From NCBI GenBank assembly GCA_037178975.1, contig JASJZH010000005.1, positions 1,984,001 through 2,048,000 on the forward strand: DNA of 64,000 nucleotides, written 5' to 3'. This DNA comes from Oscheius tipulae (Eukaryota > Nematoda > Chromadorea > Rhabditida > Rhabditidae). Within the stretch, counting starts at the first letter, position 1, and each line of letters begins with the position of its first letter. Below, piece after piece: positions 1-11,482 of this stretch. The notes beneath the pieces were generated by a model. That model was given only the letters and a program-made list of their open reading frames with translations, was not told the origin of the DNA and searched no databases. Position numbers and translations under genes: made by a program.

Positions 1-1566
1 AGGAAAATCCATGCGATTCTTATCCTCCTCAAGCCGAACAATGCCCGATGCAATGTCGTGTTCCGATTCTGCATCCTGGAACTGCGCACCTTCATGTCTC
101 GGCCAGAAAGAACATTATGTTCTGTTTTACAAATGCCCGGAGTACTTTCTACGAGCCCGGAGACTCGATCCTCGCAATCGAGAAACTGATGCAGGAATTG
201 GAAGAACAGAGACAGACAGGTTGCCTTTTGCAGGAACAACACATTCCGTTTCGACAGCGAGAGTTCGACCAGAACAGTATCCACGCCAAGAAACTTCCTC
301 ACCCTATGACTGTCTGTGCTGCAGCAAGCTGCACAGAAATAAAAAAAGTTTTTCAATCGTCCGGAGGAGATTGAACAGATCGTCTACAAAAAGATATGTC
401 ATCGTAAATGCTATGACACTGGAAAAATCAAAAAAGGCATCTTCCCGAACCCGTTGATCAAGGATTGCATGTGTTTCGGCTGCGGCTCTCAACCTGACCG
501 CTGTCGCGAATGTAACTGTGATTGGAAGACACATCTTCACATTTACTATGAACACACAAGCGAGAGGGTACGTCTCTATCTCTCAGTCTCTTTTGCGTCT
601 TTGTCATTTTATAGACTGTGGTGAGCTTTCAGGTGATGAACATCCAGGTCAAGCAGAGTTTGGAAAACAACCAGTCCAAGCAGAAGGCTGCCGAGTTGTT
701 TGTTTTGACTGAGAGGAAGAAACTCCGAGATCTGGAAGCTCTATCCAATAAGCTTCGCGATTACTGCTCCAAGTTCGCCGCATTCATTCATTCAAACTCG
801 ATGCTTCCCTACAATGACGTCTATTCGGAATATCTGGACTACCTTATTGGGGAGGAGGTTGGTATTTTCTGCAAGCTGGCGGTAGACAAGGCTCTTATCT
901 TTCGATCAATTTCTTGCTTGCTTCGGAAAGGGGGTGAGAAGACAAGAAAGCTTGTAGAAAGTGCCTGAATCAAATTTTTCTGCAAAAGTATAGTGAGGCG
1001 CGAGAAGAGGCAAAAGTGTGAGAAGACAAACATGGCAAAATGACGAAAATCAGGTTTGGGTTGCGAAAAAAAATTGAAACGTTTCCTCACAAATTGCCGC
1101 GGCACATAAAGTTTGAAAACGATTGGCTCGACGGGCCTGGCCGAACCGAGCCGCGTATAATTGTCACTGTCCAACTTTTTTTTAAGGATATGAGGATCTC
1201 CAACGGAGCTTCTGATCACATGCGAATTCGACTCCTTAACCATCGTCGAATCTACGAACAATCTGTAAGCTTTTGTGTCTTCCCTGTTCAACAGTCCTCT
1301 AGGTCGAACATCTTCGTGACGCTGCCGCTAATCCCAACCACAGCCCTTCGAAGACCACTGCCGAGATAAGTTCCATGCTCGAGGAGCTCAAGAATCGTCC
1401 GAACGAAGGGCAGCTCCTCAGAGATGTTCTGGTAAGTTCTTTTTTCGAAATCTCTACGATACATACTCACTTTCAGAGCCTGGAATTGCTCAATGTCCGT
1501 AATGAACAGACCAATTCGGTCACCAGCATCACCTTGGGAAATTCCCATTTCAACAATGTGATGTAA
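1..1566 (+). pseudogene. C-terminal part of a large G-domain family protein (5' end outside window)
   Basis: Several short coding blocks on the plus strand fit the C-terminal half of a large P-loop G-domain family found in nematodes and some fungi. I recall its C-terminal region being listed as DUF8206, but I am not certain of the number. Visible blocks: KNIMFCFTNARSTFYEPGD near 108-164; a Cys/His-rich block at about 352-567 (pairs of Cys, then the motif HLHIYYEH); an intron starting gtacgt near 568; a helical block at 618-968; and a further exon at about 1304-1431 joined by a gtaagt...tttcag intron to a last exon ending at 1566. The blocks change frame near 187-238 and around 275-350, where only very short or no plausible introns exist, so I favour a decayed gene. 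The start lies left of the window. What the family does is unknown to me beyond likely nucleotide binding. Confidence 0.5.
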
Positions 1567-2559
1567 ACTGAATCAGACTTTTTCTACCTCATTCACTGGC
1601 TCTCTAACCCATTCTCACCCGTTCTGTCTACTAAACTTTTGACTGCTGCCCCTCTGTACTTAGCCTTGCTCCATCCGATAGTCTCGTCCCTCTTCAGCCT
1701 ATTGCACATTACTCCTCCTTCCACACGGTTCCAAACTTACTTTAGCTTTTGTGTCTTCTGTCAATGAATCATTAGCATACCTGTATACATTTCCCCTCGG
1801 TTATTGCCTTTCCGATTATCTTAAAATGATCAAGAATCGAACTGTAACAGCCTTTAGATGCTTCCAATAACATTCCTCTCCCATCTGCCACCGGGTCTAC
1901 AGCCAGTGATCAGATTCTGCTTGACGGACAGAGGATCAGCTGAGGATAATATGACAATTAGACTAAAGAGTCCAGATGTGGCTGGAAAATGCGAAGCTCA
2001 TCTGTCGTATTCGGTGAGGGTTGTCCTCGGAAAACGTCAAGGCTAGTTCAGAAATCTTTGGATGTTTTGTGTCTTCCCACCAATGACAAGGAACTGATTA
2101 GAACCATCATAGGGAGGATGGAGATTTGTTTGGAGATCAAGATCTTGTGGATCGACAAAGTTTTCAAAAAAAAAAAGAGGAATAGAGGTCTCTGTAGTTT
2201 CGAGCTCAGACCTTGCATTTTTTGAGTCACTGTTAGTTTGGGAGACAGAGATATAGAGAGACAGTGAGACAGAGAGACTGAGAGATAGGAACTTACCAGA
2301 TGCCGGTCGAGACTTCCCCACCTCTATCTTTCCCAGACCTTCCAGAGCTCCTGTTCATTCAACCACCCCAATCGAAGAATCCTTCCCAATCCTGGATAAA
2401 GTTCAAAAGAAACTTCGAGCCTTTTTCCTGTCTATCCTTTCGAATCGTGCCTTGAAGATACCGACAAAGTTTGCCTGAATCACAAAAATTGTCACCTAGC
2501 AGATTCTTCTAAAGTTGTATTTGACGAATAAGGTATCACTTTTTGGAATCGAGACAACA

Positions 2560-2975
2560 TTTTTCAGGATGCTGAAGCGAAGCTCTTGAAAGTTCTTTGA
2601 ACAAGGACAGGGAGAACTGGCTGCTGTCATTCGCGCAGAATCTCTCACCTTCCAGACCAAGATGGATCTCCTGATACATATTCTGCCCGACCCTGGAGAC
2701 AAGGTACTATGGAAAGAGTACCTACGAGTACAGGTTCGATTCATTCAAACAACAATTGCAGAAGCAGGGTGAGAGACAGCAGAAAGAGGCCATCACATTC
2801 CTCAAATCTTTTCCTGAGGACGAGAAGATGAACATTCTGGTTTTGAGAGAGACCGGGGTAGGAAAGTTGACTTTCATCAATGGTCAGGCTAACTATCACG
2901 TTCGTTGTCAGACAAGTAAACTCAGCTGCCATCTCGACAAGTTTCTCGTCTTGCGCGGCTACTAGAGTTCCGAAT
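2560..2975 (+). pseudogene. N-terminal G-domain fragment of the same family
   Basis: Coding blocks at about 2575-2705 and 2730-2970 read into a P-loop: MNILVLRETGVGKLTFING. In the family this is usually G-E-T-G-x-G-K-S-T; here the first Gly is Arg and the Ser is Leu, both damaging changes. A charged helical stretch (KQQLQKQGERQQKEAITFLK) precedes it, as in the second copy at 12.5-13.2 kb. The reading frame is lost after about 2965, where unrelated receptor-like sequence on the other strand begins, followed by a mariner element. I read this as a truncated, inactive second gene copy lying behind the copy that ends at 1566. Confidence 0.45.
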
Positions 2976-3007
2976 ACAGGTAGAACCGGTATAATGACAA
3001 AAAATGC
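2898..3007 (-). pseudogene. Serpentine receptor exon fragment, duplicated from 16.1 kb
   Basis: On the minus strand this stretch encodes FFVIIPVLPVFGTLVAAQD and about 15 more residues. Nearly the same sequence lies on the plus strand at about 16098-16205 in a broken receptor gene. It is therefore a displaced single-exon copy. It ends exactly at the TA where a mariner element begins. Confidence 0.5.
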
Positions 3008-3009
3008 TA

Positions 3010-4034
3010 TTGGGTTGGTAAATAAGTCTTTTCGCTTTTTCAAAGGCAAAAGTTTATTGACTTCCAAACAACTTTTTTATTCGTTGTAATTACCATTATG
3101 ATGTACCACGTCTGCCCATTTCACAGGTAGCTTACGGATGCCACGCTCGTAGAACACCTTGGGTTTCGACGCGAAGAAGTTTGTCAACCAGGTTTTGTGA
3201 GCGCCGTCGGAATCGAACTGTTGTCCTCCAATCTCGTTGTTGAGAGTTTGGAAAAGATAATAGTCGGAAGGGGCAAGGTCCGGGCTATAAGGAGGATGGG
3301 ATAAAATCTCCCAACCCAGGTCGTGGATCTTGGAGCGAGTGAGTTTTGCAACATGGGGGCGCGCGTTGTCCATCTGCAGGATGACTTTCGACTTCAGTGG
3401 TCGTTTCTGGCGAAGTGCAACGGCAACCTTTTCAAGTTGCTGGCTGTACATGGCGGCCGTAAGGATAGTTCCAGCATCCAGCAAATTCCAGTGCACCACT
3501 CCTTCGATATCCCAGAAAACACAGAGCATAATCATCTTTTGATGGGTGTCAGGTTTCACACCAGGACTTGGTGTCTGCCCTGGATCCACCCATTGACGCT
3601 TCCTTCGGAAGTTTACATACATTATTCATTTCTCATCCCCCGTCACCAGGCGTGGTAAAAAGGATTTCCTTTCATACCTGGACAGGAGAGAATGGGCGAC
3701 GAACATGCACTGCCACTTCTGGGTATCACTGAGGTCGTGCGGCAACCAAGTGCCCAGTTTCTTCATAAATCTCAATTGCTTCAAATGATGTTCCACTGCA
3801 GCATGACTGACAGACAGTGCCTCTGCTAGTTCACGGGTAGTCTGCCGGACACTCGAGCCATTAGTTACGTCTTTTGTGTCATAATAGAGCTCATAGGCAA
3901 CATGCTGGTGGGAATCCTTGTGGCAGTGGCACTTTTTGTTTACACAAAAGCCTTTTCTTGTGAAAGTTTGGCAGCTCGTCATCAGCTGGTTCTGTCTACT
4001 TTGGATTATGACATGTTTGACTTGCCACCCAATT
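3010..4034 (-). mobile_element. Mariner element, copy 1
   Basis: A mariner-type DNA transposon on the minus strand, bounded by TA at 3008-3009 and 4035-4036. Terminal sequences TTGGGTTGGTAAATAAGTC (left end) and, reverse complemented, TTGGGTGGCAAGTCAAAC (right end) are imperfect inverted repeats. It contains the decayed transposase annotated separately. It sits beside a displaced receptor exon, which it may have split. The right terminus is more diverged, so that edge is approximate. Confidence 0.8.
3077..3982 (-). pseudogene. Mariner transposase, inactivated (copy 1)
   Basis: The first block (3982-3626) carries the second helix-turn-helix (RQTTRELAEALSVSHAAVEHH) and runs to TGDEK, which contains the first catalytic Asp of the DD34D triad. 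It then meets a TGA where the family has Trp. After the stop, the frame continues (3622-3077) through RKRQWVDPGQ, the second catalytic Asp in MDNARPH and the third in PYSPDLAPSDYYLF, ending NGNYNE. The region before RQTTREL does not match the normal first helix-turn-helix, so the N terminus is deleted or replaced. A normal transposase is about 345 aa; here roughly 280 residues are recognisable. It cannot make full-length transposase without TGA read-through. Confidence 0.85.
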
Positions 4035-4157
4035 TAGACAATAACTGTTTCTGAACAACAAAACTTCTGGACAACATTATTGGTCTCTGGTTCGTGGCCT
4101 CGGACAAACAAACAAACATCCAAACAGAGTCCGCCACAGAAACCATCGCGGTTTAGA

Positions 4158-4197
4158 TAGTCCCTTATCCCTATTAGAGATAAGGGATAAGGGACTA
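4158..4197. repeat. Inverted repeat, 14-bp perfect arms
   Basis: Arms TAGTCCCTTATCCC (4158-4171) and GGGATAAGGGACTA (4184-4197) are perfect complements around a 12-base loop that partly continues the pairing. It lies between the mariner and the gypsy remnant. Its function is unknown. Confidence 0.75.
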
Positions 4198-4326
4198 ACG
4201 ACAGAAGAAATGCGTAGACGCTGTCTGCTAGTAGGTGAGACGATCGATTGGCTTCGAAATCCGTGTAGTTCTACGTGGAATGAAACTGTTAGCAGGTTGA
4301 GCAGCGGTTGGAGCACGTCGTTGAGC

Positions 4327-4995
4327 TAGTGTGGCCCTTGGTCTAGATGTTGTCGGTGTTAGAGCGGCTGACGTTGTCCCTGAGCTTGAATGGCTGGCGG
4401 CAGAGGTGGTCGTTGTACGGGATCGGCATCAGGTCCGGGAAGAAATGGCTCAAGTTGTGTGGAATGGTGACTTTTTCGTCGATCATCAAGCAGTCTTCGA
4501 CGATGGACAATTGTCGACGCTTTTCGAAGAAAGGAAGTAAGTCTACTTGAAGATTTTTCGACTTTTCATGCCAGTTTTCACTCGATTTTTTTTTTCAGAA
4601 TGAGACGCGACAGACTGTTGGCATTGCCGAACGCAGTCGTATTGATGTACTCGATATCAAAATCGTAGGGCAGAAGAATGAAGCTCCAACAAAGAAGACG
4701 ATTCGCCTGATGAGCCGAACGCCGTCTTTTCTACCAAAAATCGACAGAAGAGGTTTGTGATCCGTTTTCAAGAGTAATTTAACCCCAAAGCCTCTTTCTC
4801 GTTATGAAAATAGTTGCGTTCGCTTAGAGCGTAGAGCACGGGAGATGTAATGGATCGGCTTTTCACTGCCGTCCGGCTAACGATGGGAAATGACTACTCC
4901 GATACCATAATCAGAAGCATCGGCAGCAACAATCAAAGGTAAGGAAGGATCGTAATGATCGCTCTTGGGAATATTTTCGTACTATGGGAACTTCT
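4327..4995 (-). pseudogene. Ty3/gypsy-type pol remnant (RNase H and linker)
   Basis: Read on the minus strand, 4990-4790 gives an RNase H core: LPLIVAADASDYGIGVVISH, then PDGSEKPIHYISRALRS and a YFHNEKEAL block. This is the familiar arrangement of Ty3/gypsy reverse transcriptase-RNase H. About 4700-4600 continues with TDHKPLLSIF-like and YDFDIEYINT / NANSLSRL blocks, again standard for the family. About 4540-4330 gives the linker before integrase (KRRQLSIVEDCLMID). Frame changes and an in-frame TAG make it inactive. No LTRs are obvious next to it, and the reverse transcriptase palm is not clear upstream. Confidence 0.65.
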
Positions 4996-5442
4996 TACCT
5001 CAGGTAAAAAAAATGCGAGGTCCATTGGACGAAATGACGAGGAAAGATGTGAAGTGGGAGTGGAATGCCAAGAGGTTGCTTTCGAAGTATTGTTGAAAAT
5101 TTTGTCCTCGGATCTAAACCTGGTGCATTCATTTTGACCCTGTTCGTTATGGGCAACAGCTATGTTGGAAATGCTATGAAGACGAGAACGGAGCAATGCC
5201 AAGATACTTTGCAAGGATTTATAGCACTTGGACACCAAGCAAGTTTATATGATCAGATGTTTAACATTGGAAAAGATGCTGTTTAGTTTCATCTGAAATG
5301 GTCAAAATATGTTCTGTTCAACTTCTGAAAAGCTCCTGAAAACATAATGCGCATTATGGAATCATTTCCACAACATTTGGAATAGGTCGTCCAAATTTGC
5401 AACGGGACTAAAGCCGTTGAACGCTTGCTTCAAAATTCACTA

Positions 5443-5494
5443 GTACAAGCTGCAAAACCCTCATGCACTAGCATGAGGGTTTTGCAGCTTGTAC
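5443..5494. repeat. Perfect 24-bp hairpin with 4-base loop
   Basis: Bases 5443-5466 (starting GTACAAGCTGCAAAACC) are the exact reverse complement of 5471-5494, separated by ACTA. No mismatch is seen. Nothing coding surrounds it. A perfect hairpin of this length suggests a recent foldback event or a structured transcript. Confidence 0.9.
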
Positions 5495-5602
5495 GAACTT
5501 TCTCAGGAACGGAACCGTTTACAACGCGTAGGAATATCTTTTTTTTATTTGATTTGTAAATACTTCAAGATTCTTTTTACATGCCGTCTAATAAACAGTG
5601 AT

Positions 5603-5761
5603 ATTACGTGGCCAAAAGGAGATTAGCCCGGTTGGTAGAAAACTGCAAAAAGTGTCGTCTGTTCGACTACACCACCCACTTTTTTGTGGATGGACAACTG
5701 CACTACTTTGACGAGAAGTATCATGTCAGCTATTTTGCGCTACAGAGAGAGGAATAATGAA
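5603..5761 (+). other. Short open block with Cys pair, unrecognised
   Basis: A plus-strand open frame of about 50 codons reads as coding-like (ENCKKCRLFDYTTHFFVDG) and ends in TAA. It has one CxxC pair. I do not recognise it and see no neighbouring exons. It could be a retroelement fragment. Confidence 0.2.
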
Positions 5762-5799
5762 AAGGGCAAAGTTGACGCATTCGAATACCATCACTCTAA

Positions 5800-5960
5800 G
5801 ACGGGACCGCGGTCCCGCCTCCCCTGTTGTCGCCTATATAAAGCCGATAAGAGTCCAGAGCTGACAAATTCGAGTCTCACAAACTCTTATAAACTTCTGC
5901 TGCTACTACTGAGCTATTACCACAGTTCACACACCCAAACATGGCTCACATTGACTGGTC
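5800..5960 (+). promoter_or_regulatory. Possible TATA-type promoter or LTR-like leader
   Basis: A 14-base palindrome GGGACCGCGGTCCC at about 5803-5816 is followed by CTATATAAAG near 5834-5843, then a pyrimidine-rich stretch to 5940. The spacing resembles a core promoter, as in an LTR or a short gene. No downstream gene is recognised, so this is suggestive only. Confidence 0.25.
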
Positions 5961-5969
5961 GACAGACGT

Positions 5970-8460
5970 TGAGCTCCAATCTCGCCCTAAAACGCGATTC
6001 AACAGCTCGAGGACGAGGAGGAATTGAAGAGAGACATTCTATTCTCAGTTCCTGTATATTCTGCTAGTTCACCTTCCATTTTTGCTCCCCCTCCCTCTCA
6101 TTTTGCTAATCATGAGGGACATGAAGACTTTTGTCATAGATGACATCTCTGAATCATCTGGAACTCTTTGAACGTCGAGGGATTAACAGAGTAGGACAGG
6201 CAATTGGAGCAGGACAGAGAACATTGAGACAAAGAGACAGAGAGGCAGAGATGCAAAGACCGTTCCAATTGCAGAAAGAGCACTATGTCGCTCCGCCAGG
6301 AGTGTAAGCGACTGGTCTTATGAGAAAACGTAACAACAAAGCGCTTGTCCAGAATGGTTCAGATATCTCCCATGGATTGTGAAGACTGGTCAGAGGAGTT
6401 GGAAAATCGAATGGACACGAAGTGATTCCGCTAGATCCTTCTTCTGTGAACGCCTCAAATGGTTCTGACAGTTCTTAGAATTTGACAGAACCATGTTTTG
6501 ATAGGGAAGTCTTGACAGAACGATCCAGTTGCTTTCTCGAAACATCTTTGAACATCTAGACTATGACAGTACCCGTATGTTTGTCCACCTGCCTGCTTGG
6601 AACCATGAAACAAAAGCGAGCACTGACATTGCCAAAAATTTATTGTTCAAACAAATTTGGTGGAAATTAAGTCTGAAGTTCAAATTGGAACTACTTTTGC
6701 GTTTTGGGTATAAAGAGACTGTGGTAGTACCGAGCTTAGCAGCGGAATCGACAGTTCTCTTCAAGGATAGAAGTGGCGCCAGAAACGGTTTTAAACCGAA
6801 AACAAGTCATGGGATTAGTGCCAAAAAGGCGCCAAGAACAGTGAAAACTGAAAAGCAGGGTCGGTAAACTGACAGAGAGACAGAAAGAGACAGATTGAAA
6901 AACTTTGTGGTGAGAATTTCAACTGATAAGTATCTTCCTCCTTATTGCTCTTCATACCCCAGAGTTTCGAAACTTTGCAAAAACATTTCCTTTTGGAACG
7001 AGAAGTGTTTCGAATTCCGAGTCTCTCTGCTTGGTAAACAAACACATGCTGCAGCACATTGCCATGCCCACACACAAACATGTTGCAGTTTGTGACCATT
7101 TCGAAACCTCCTCTCTCTAAAGACACCCATCTGCAAATAAGCTTAGGCTTATCCGATAGAAAAAAGGGAGATCATAGCAATTTCTCCTCTCTCAACTAAA
7201 TCACTGGGGAGGTGGCCGGTACAGACTAGAGGATTATGTCATCTCCGAAGACAATTTTAAAATTTCTTCTGAACGGCTGATAAGGAGAAGCATGGGAGGA
7301 TTGAGAAATAGATCGAGAGGGGGGGCCTAAGCGGAAGGCTTGGTCATCTTGGAAGGTTAGATCTCTATCTCTTTATCTCTCTGTCTCTGTTTCTCTGTCT
7401 CTCTGACTCTATGTATCTCTGTAACTCGTCTGGTCAGATCAGAAGTTTACCCGACAAAACTAGACTCTCGATGGTCCATCTTCCGCTAGAGAAATTGAAG
7501 TCTATGTTGAAATACTGAATTGAACTAACAAGAGAAGCAACCAGGATTCTTTAGGACAGTCGGAACGTCTCAATTGTTCCCTGCAAAATGCATCAACCAG
7601 CCATCCGATCTTTCCCTACAAGTACACCACACCTTACAAACTGTTATTTGTTATCGTCGCGGAAAACAATGATAAAGTGAGGGACTTATTTTTGGTTGAC
7701 TGGAGGGTGTTGTTGGAATGTCTTTGTTTTTAATTTGGTAATTGAAGCCGCGACAAAGTACATAGACACCGAGAGACAGAAAGACAAAGAGATAGAGAGT
7801 GAAAGACCATCCATTCCGTTAATTTTCCAAACTCTCCCATACATACAGACTACATAGATCTGTGTCCTATCGCTCTCTCCTCCTCAATTCGTCAACAAGC
7901 AAAGTGAAACCTTCGAAGAACAGAGCTAGGGCCGCTTAAGCTCTCACACATTATTAAAAACAGTGAAATTTCACTGCGGGCCTATTTTCGGTGCCCTTCT
8001 TTGGACTAAAAACCAAAATATGAAAGTATTTGCTTGCTGTTAGCAAGGGGGACTATTGTAGATCTTTGTAGATCGAGCTTCTCAAGGGGTCTATTTGGAA
8101 TATAAAAGTATTTGTTCGAACTCGGTTCTTGAAAAGCTGAAGACCGAGGAATCTACTCATCATCAGGAAGGGAGATGCCGGAGCATTTTGGTTAAGCTGT
8201 GAATATTGAAGTTTGAAACAGAAGTCAGAGAGACAGAGAGAAAGAGAGAGTGAGACAGAGTACTGTACGTTTTTTGTTTTTGGCCTCCAGGGATTCCCGT
8301 ATTATTTCGCGTCGTCTGAGGGACATCCGTGTCTCAACCGTACCATCTCGCACCCTTCTATTCCTATATAGTCGCGAACCCAACAAGGATAGAATCTCTC
8401 TGGACCTCAAAAGACAAGAGAATCTTCGCTTGCTGCCCCTCTACTGAAAAATTTTACAAG
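5970..8460. other. No gene recognised
   Basis: Open frames here (for example 6529-6867) show no family motif or splice-supported structure. The stretch holds several GAGACAGA/TCTCTGTC simple-repeat patches (about 6220-6260, 6870-6890, 7365-7415, 7765-7800, 8220-8262). I see nothing else. Confidence 0.5.
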
Positions 8461-8522
8461 AGTAGGTTGCCGGCAGACTTCGATTAAGGGAAATTGTTCG
8501 AAGTCTAAGAAACGTACAAAGG

Positions 8523-8990
8523 ATGGTGTATGAACTTAGTGTTGCAAGCGGAACAGTTGGATTAGAAATGGATCGCAACAAAACAGTGGCTATGACAAAT
8601 GCTTACGAAGGACAACTTATGCTTAACGGAGAGCCAATCAATTTCGTCAGAAGTTTTGTCTACTTAAGAAGTTCCTTAACTATTACGAATCATAACCAAG
8701 TATCGGCCAGAAGAATTAAAGAAGGCTGGGCAGCACTCAATCGACACAGAAAACTTCCTCACCAAAGACAGCTCCGATGCGGCGAGTCTTCCTGTCGTGT
8801 GTGGCACCATCTATGCTATATGGGTGCGGAACTTACGAACAGAAGAGAAACGAAAAATGGCAACGACTCAGAGAAGAATGAATAGATCCTTGGTGGGAGT
8901 GAGTCTGCTCAATCGAATGAGGAACGAAGATATACGTAGTCGAACTGGCCTTCCGGACGTAGTACACCTCGCTTGAATTTGAATGGCTCA
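8523..8990 (+). pseudogene. RTE-type LINE reverse transcriptase, C-terminal fragment
   Basis: The plus-strand frame reads AVASGTVGLEMD-like (seen: SVASGTVGLEMDRNKTVAM), then LNGEPINFVRSFVYLRSSL, then RRIKEGWAALNRH. This is the standard order after the catalytic region in RTE-clade LINE reverse transcriptases. A following block in another frame (from about 8865) reads RRMNRSLVGVSLLNRMRNED and IRSRTGLPDVVHLA, also typical. The change of frame and the missing catalytic YxDD block show it is a dead, truncated copy. The matching C-terminal tail type is at 11.48-11.78 kb. Confidence 0.75.
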
Positions 8991-9139
8991 GGACCCGGCG
9001 CACGATCCACTCTTGCGATTGCGATCCCGGAAACAAATTTGACTTGAAGTTTGAAATTTGCTGGCAGATTGGCCAGGACAAATTATGTTAGTTAGCATTG
9101 ACAGACGATGCAAGTAAGTGTTTCTTCCTCCATGAACAA

Positions 9140-9200
9140 AAAAAATCGAGTTTGGCTGCCGAGCGGAATCGAACCTGGGTCGCTCGGGCCGTAATCACGC
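9140..9200 (-). repeat. tRNA-like B-box (possible SINE remnant)
   Basis: On the minus strand the sequence contains GGTTCGATTCC inside CCCAGGTTCGATTCCGCTCG, an exact polymerase III B-box pattern. The arms around it do not form a proper T-stem and I see no clear A-box. It is therefore at best a tRNA-derived SINE piece, not a tRNA gene. Confidence 0.3.
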
Positions 9201-9209
9201 ACCTTAAAA

Positions 9210-11050
9210 ATACATCAAGTTTGAAAAGCCACGCATGGATAGATGGACACGGCTCGCGTAGAATTGATAGTAAGCCAAACTGGCTAAAGTATCCCAGAGA
9301 GAGTCTGGAGCAAGAAGCCACGACGGGAGTGTCTCCCATAATGAAAGTGAAGGTGTAGACCATCTCTTATTAGTGCTTACTAGTGGAAAGCCTCATAACA
9401 AGCTGCTAATCGACCCCTTAGAGCGGAGGGCTTACTGTGAGACGCCGTCAACAGTAAACAGATTCGGAGAAATGGAGGTCACTCTCGACTATTAATAGTT
9501 TTCGACACGTGCTGCATAACTTGTCTTTCGGAAGGTCTCTTTTTTTCAGTTGAAAGACAATTTGCGACTAATTGCCACTTAAGCCTGCTAGATAAGGAGC
9601 CGACTTCTGAGGGCTTTGAAGCGTGGTCTCTCTGATTTCAGACTACAAGGTGGAGCCGAAGTGATAGAGACAGCCTCATTCGCCCCCTCCAGACTGTCCT
9701 TCAGAACCTCCAAAGTTTTCCATGACTAAAAATATGACTCGTCATTACCAGAAGACCACTTTACTCTTTCCGCATCTTCCAAAAAGTACCAGATTCACAA
9801 TATCACTCATAGACCGAACTGACTAAATTCCTTTATACATTTACAGAGAAGCGTGTCTCAAGCCGATGTATCAAGGAACAGATTTGTGAGGGATCAGCCA
9901 GCTCAGGTCTCAGAGTTCCCTGTGAGAACTGCTAACTGACAGAGACTGACTAGATGTTCCAAAACAAGATTTCCGAGGTGTGATGAAGAGGGAAGGGGGA
10001 AGAACTTTGGTTACATATTTCTAAAGAAAATTGCTGGATAGGATGTCTTTTAGGGTGAAGAGAACCAAGAGACGTTTGCAAAAGTTCGGAGAAGGAGACT
10101 GGGTGTGGCCGGGACGAAAAGACTTTTGAGGAAAAATGATCTCCTTATCAATAGTTTTCATTTTTTGGAAGTTTTTTTCTCCATATGATCTCTGTCACCA
10201 GTTTTCACAACTTTCTACCCCAATCCATGGTTTCAAACAGTAATTCCCGAAATCCGTCCAATATTTTCCCACTACAGTGTCCGAATACACAGAGATGACG
10301 TTCAGGGAATTGTCCTCAGACGGAGCAGATTTTTCATCCTTGTTTTCACAACAGGAGATTCCAGAACTCAGCCGGTATAAGTGCTTGACAATTCGAGATA
10401 TTTAACGTCAACACTATACAATGAAGAGTGTGATGAAGGAAATGGTAACTATTGGGAAACGAAGGAACTGTCTCTGTCTCTTGATTCAAGTTCACAACTT
10501 TTATGTTATGATCTCTGTGTTTGCCTAGAACGTACAGATAGTGAGCGAAAGTGAAGTCGAAGTCGTATCAGCTGCGCCACTAATCATGCCGAGTACTTTC
10601 TTTTCCGTGTCTATGGTCTTGCTATCTTATCAAGGAGATTGGTTGCCAGCTAATAGCGCCAAAATGAACGGAACAGAGGGAGCAGTGCGATAGAGAGACT
10701 GTTCCTTCGGTCTCAACACGTTATGACTTCTGGTTCCGATCTGCAGTCTCTGAGCGTAAGATCTCGTCATTTGGTGGGAACAAACTTGGCGAACAATTAG
10801 CCTTGATACGATTGTAGGACGCACAATGTCACAAAGAGTAATGATCCAAGGGGCCTTTTTCAGTATCTCATTAGGAGGTTGTCAACTGAGAAAGGATCAA
10901 TCTGGCTAACTATACGAAGCAGATAAGATAACTATGTGGTTTTATCAAAAGAAACAGTGGGACCACCAAGACAGTCCGATCAACAAGTCTCATTAAACAA
11001 AATACAAGCTTGCTAAGGCATCTGATCGTGTGTACCCAGCTCCTTGAACC
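9210..11050. other. No gene recognised
   Basis: No open frame with family motifs and no convincing exon chain on either strand. The base composition is ordinary for the window. I see nothing to annotate. Confidence 0.5.
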
Positions 11051-11059
11051 TTCGAATAA

Positions 11060-11326
11060 TAGCCTATACAAGGTTTCTTGTGCAACTCATACGTTTCTGG
11101 ATCTCACGCGCCGAGCGACCTTCCTTGTGGAACTTGATAATTGATTCGCGATGGATAAAGGGCTTTGTCATTCTCAAAGTTGCACATGTATCGACATAAG
11201 ACGAAAGAAAACTTTTCAAAGAAATACAGAAACTTGTAAAAACCACAAATGGAGATGATTCTAGCTCAAAAAAAAGTAAAAACGCGCACGCGCATTGTAT
11301 TATGCGTCACCCTGTATAGTGCTATG
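11060..11326 (-). mobile_element. Truncated Tc1/mariner-superfamily element
   Basis: The right end reads, reverse complemented, TATACAGGGTGACGCATAAT followed by a GCGCGTGCGCG run. A terminus with ACAGGGTG just inside TA is characteristic of Tc1/mariner relatives. An ORF from 11246 leads into HRESIIKFHKEGRSAREIQK, which looks like the first helix-turn-helix of a Tc1-like transposase, and stops at 11064. The catalytic domain is absent and I find no partner terminus on the left. A 5' fragment only. Confidence 0.55.
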
Positions 11327-11482
11327 CCACGACTTATTCATATCACAAACAGGACAATTTAATCTTGCTTTCTATTAGATTTTGGGAGTGTCAGTCGATA
11401 GGCCTTCTGGTCGGCCTGACTGAAACCACATAACCATAGATCTACACTGTTGCCCCCGATCAGTGTGATTGAAACGGATCCT

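Noticed and set aside
5065-5286. 73-codon plus-strand ORF
   Set aside because: It lies across the degraded gypsy region; no motif and no splice context.
6529-6867. 112-codon ORF as a gene
   Set aside because: No recognisable motif, no flanking exons, ordinary composition.
9140-9200. tRNA gene on the minus strand
   Set aside because: There is a perfect B-box, but the T-stem and acceptor stem do not pair and there is no A-box, so only a SINE-like remnant is supported.
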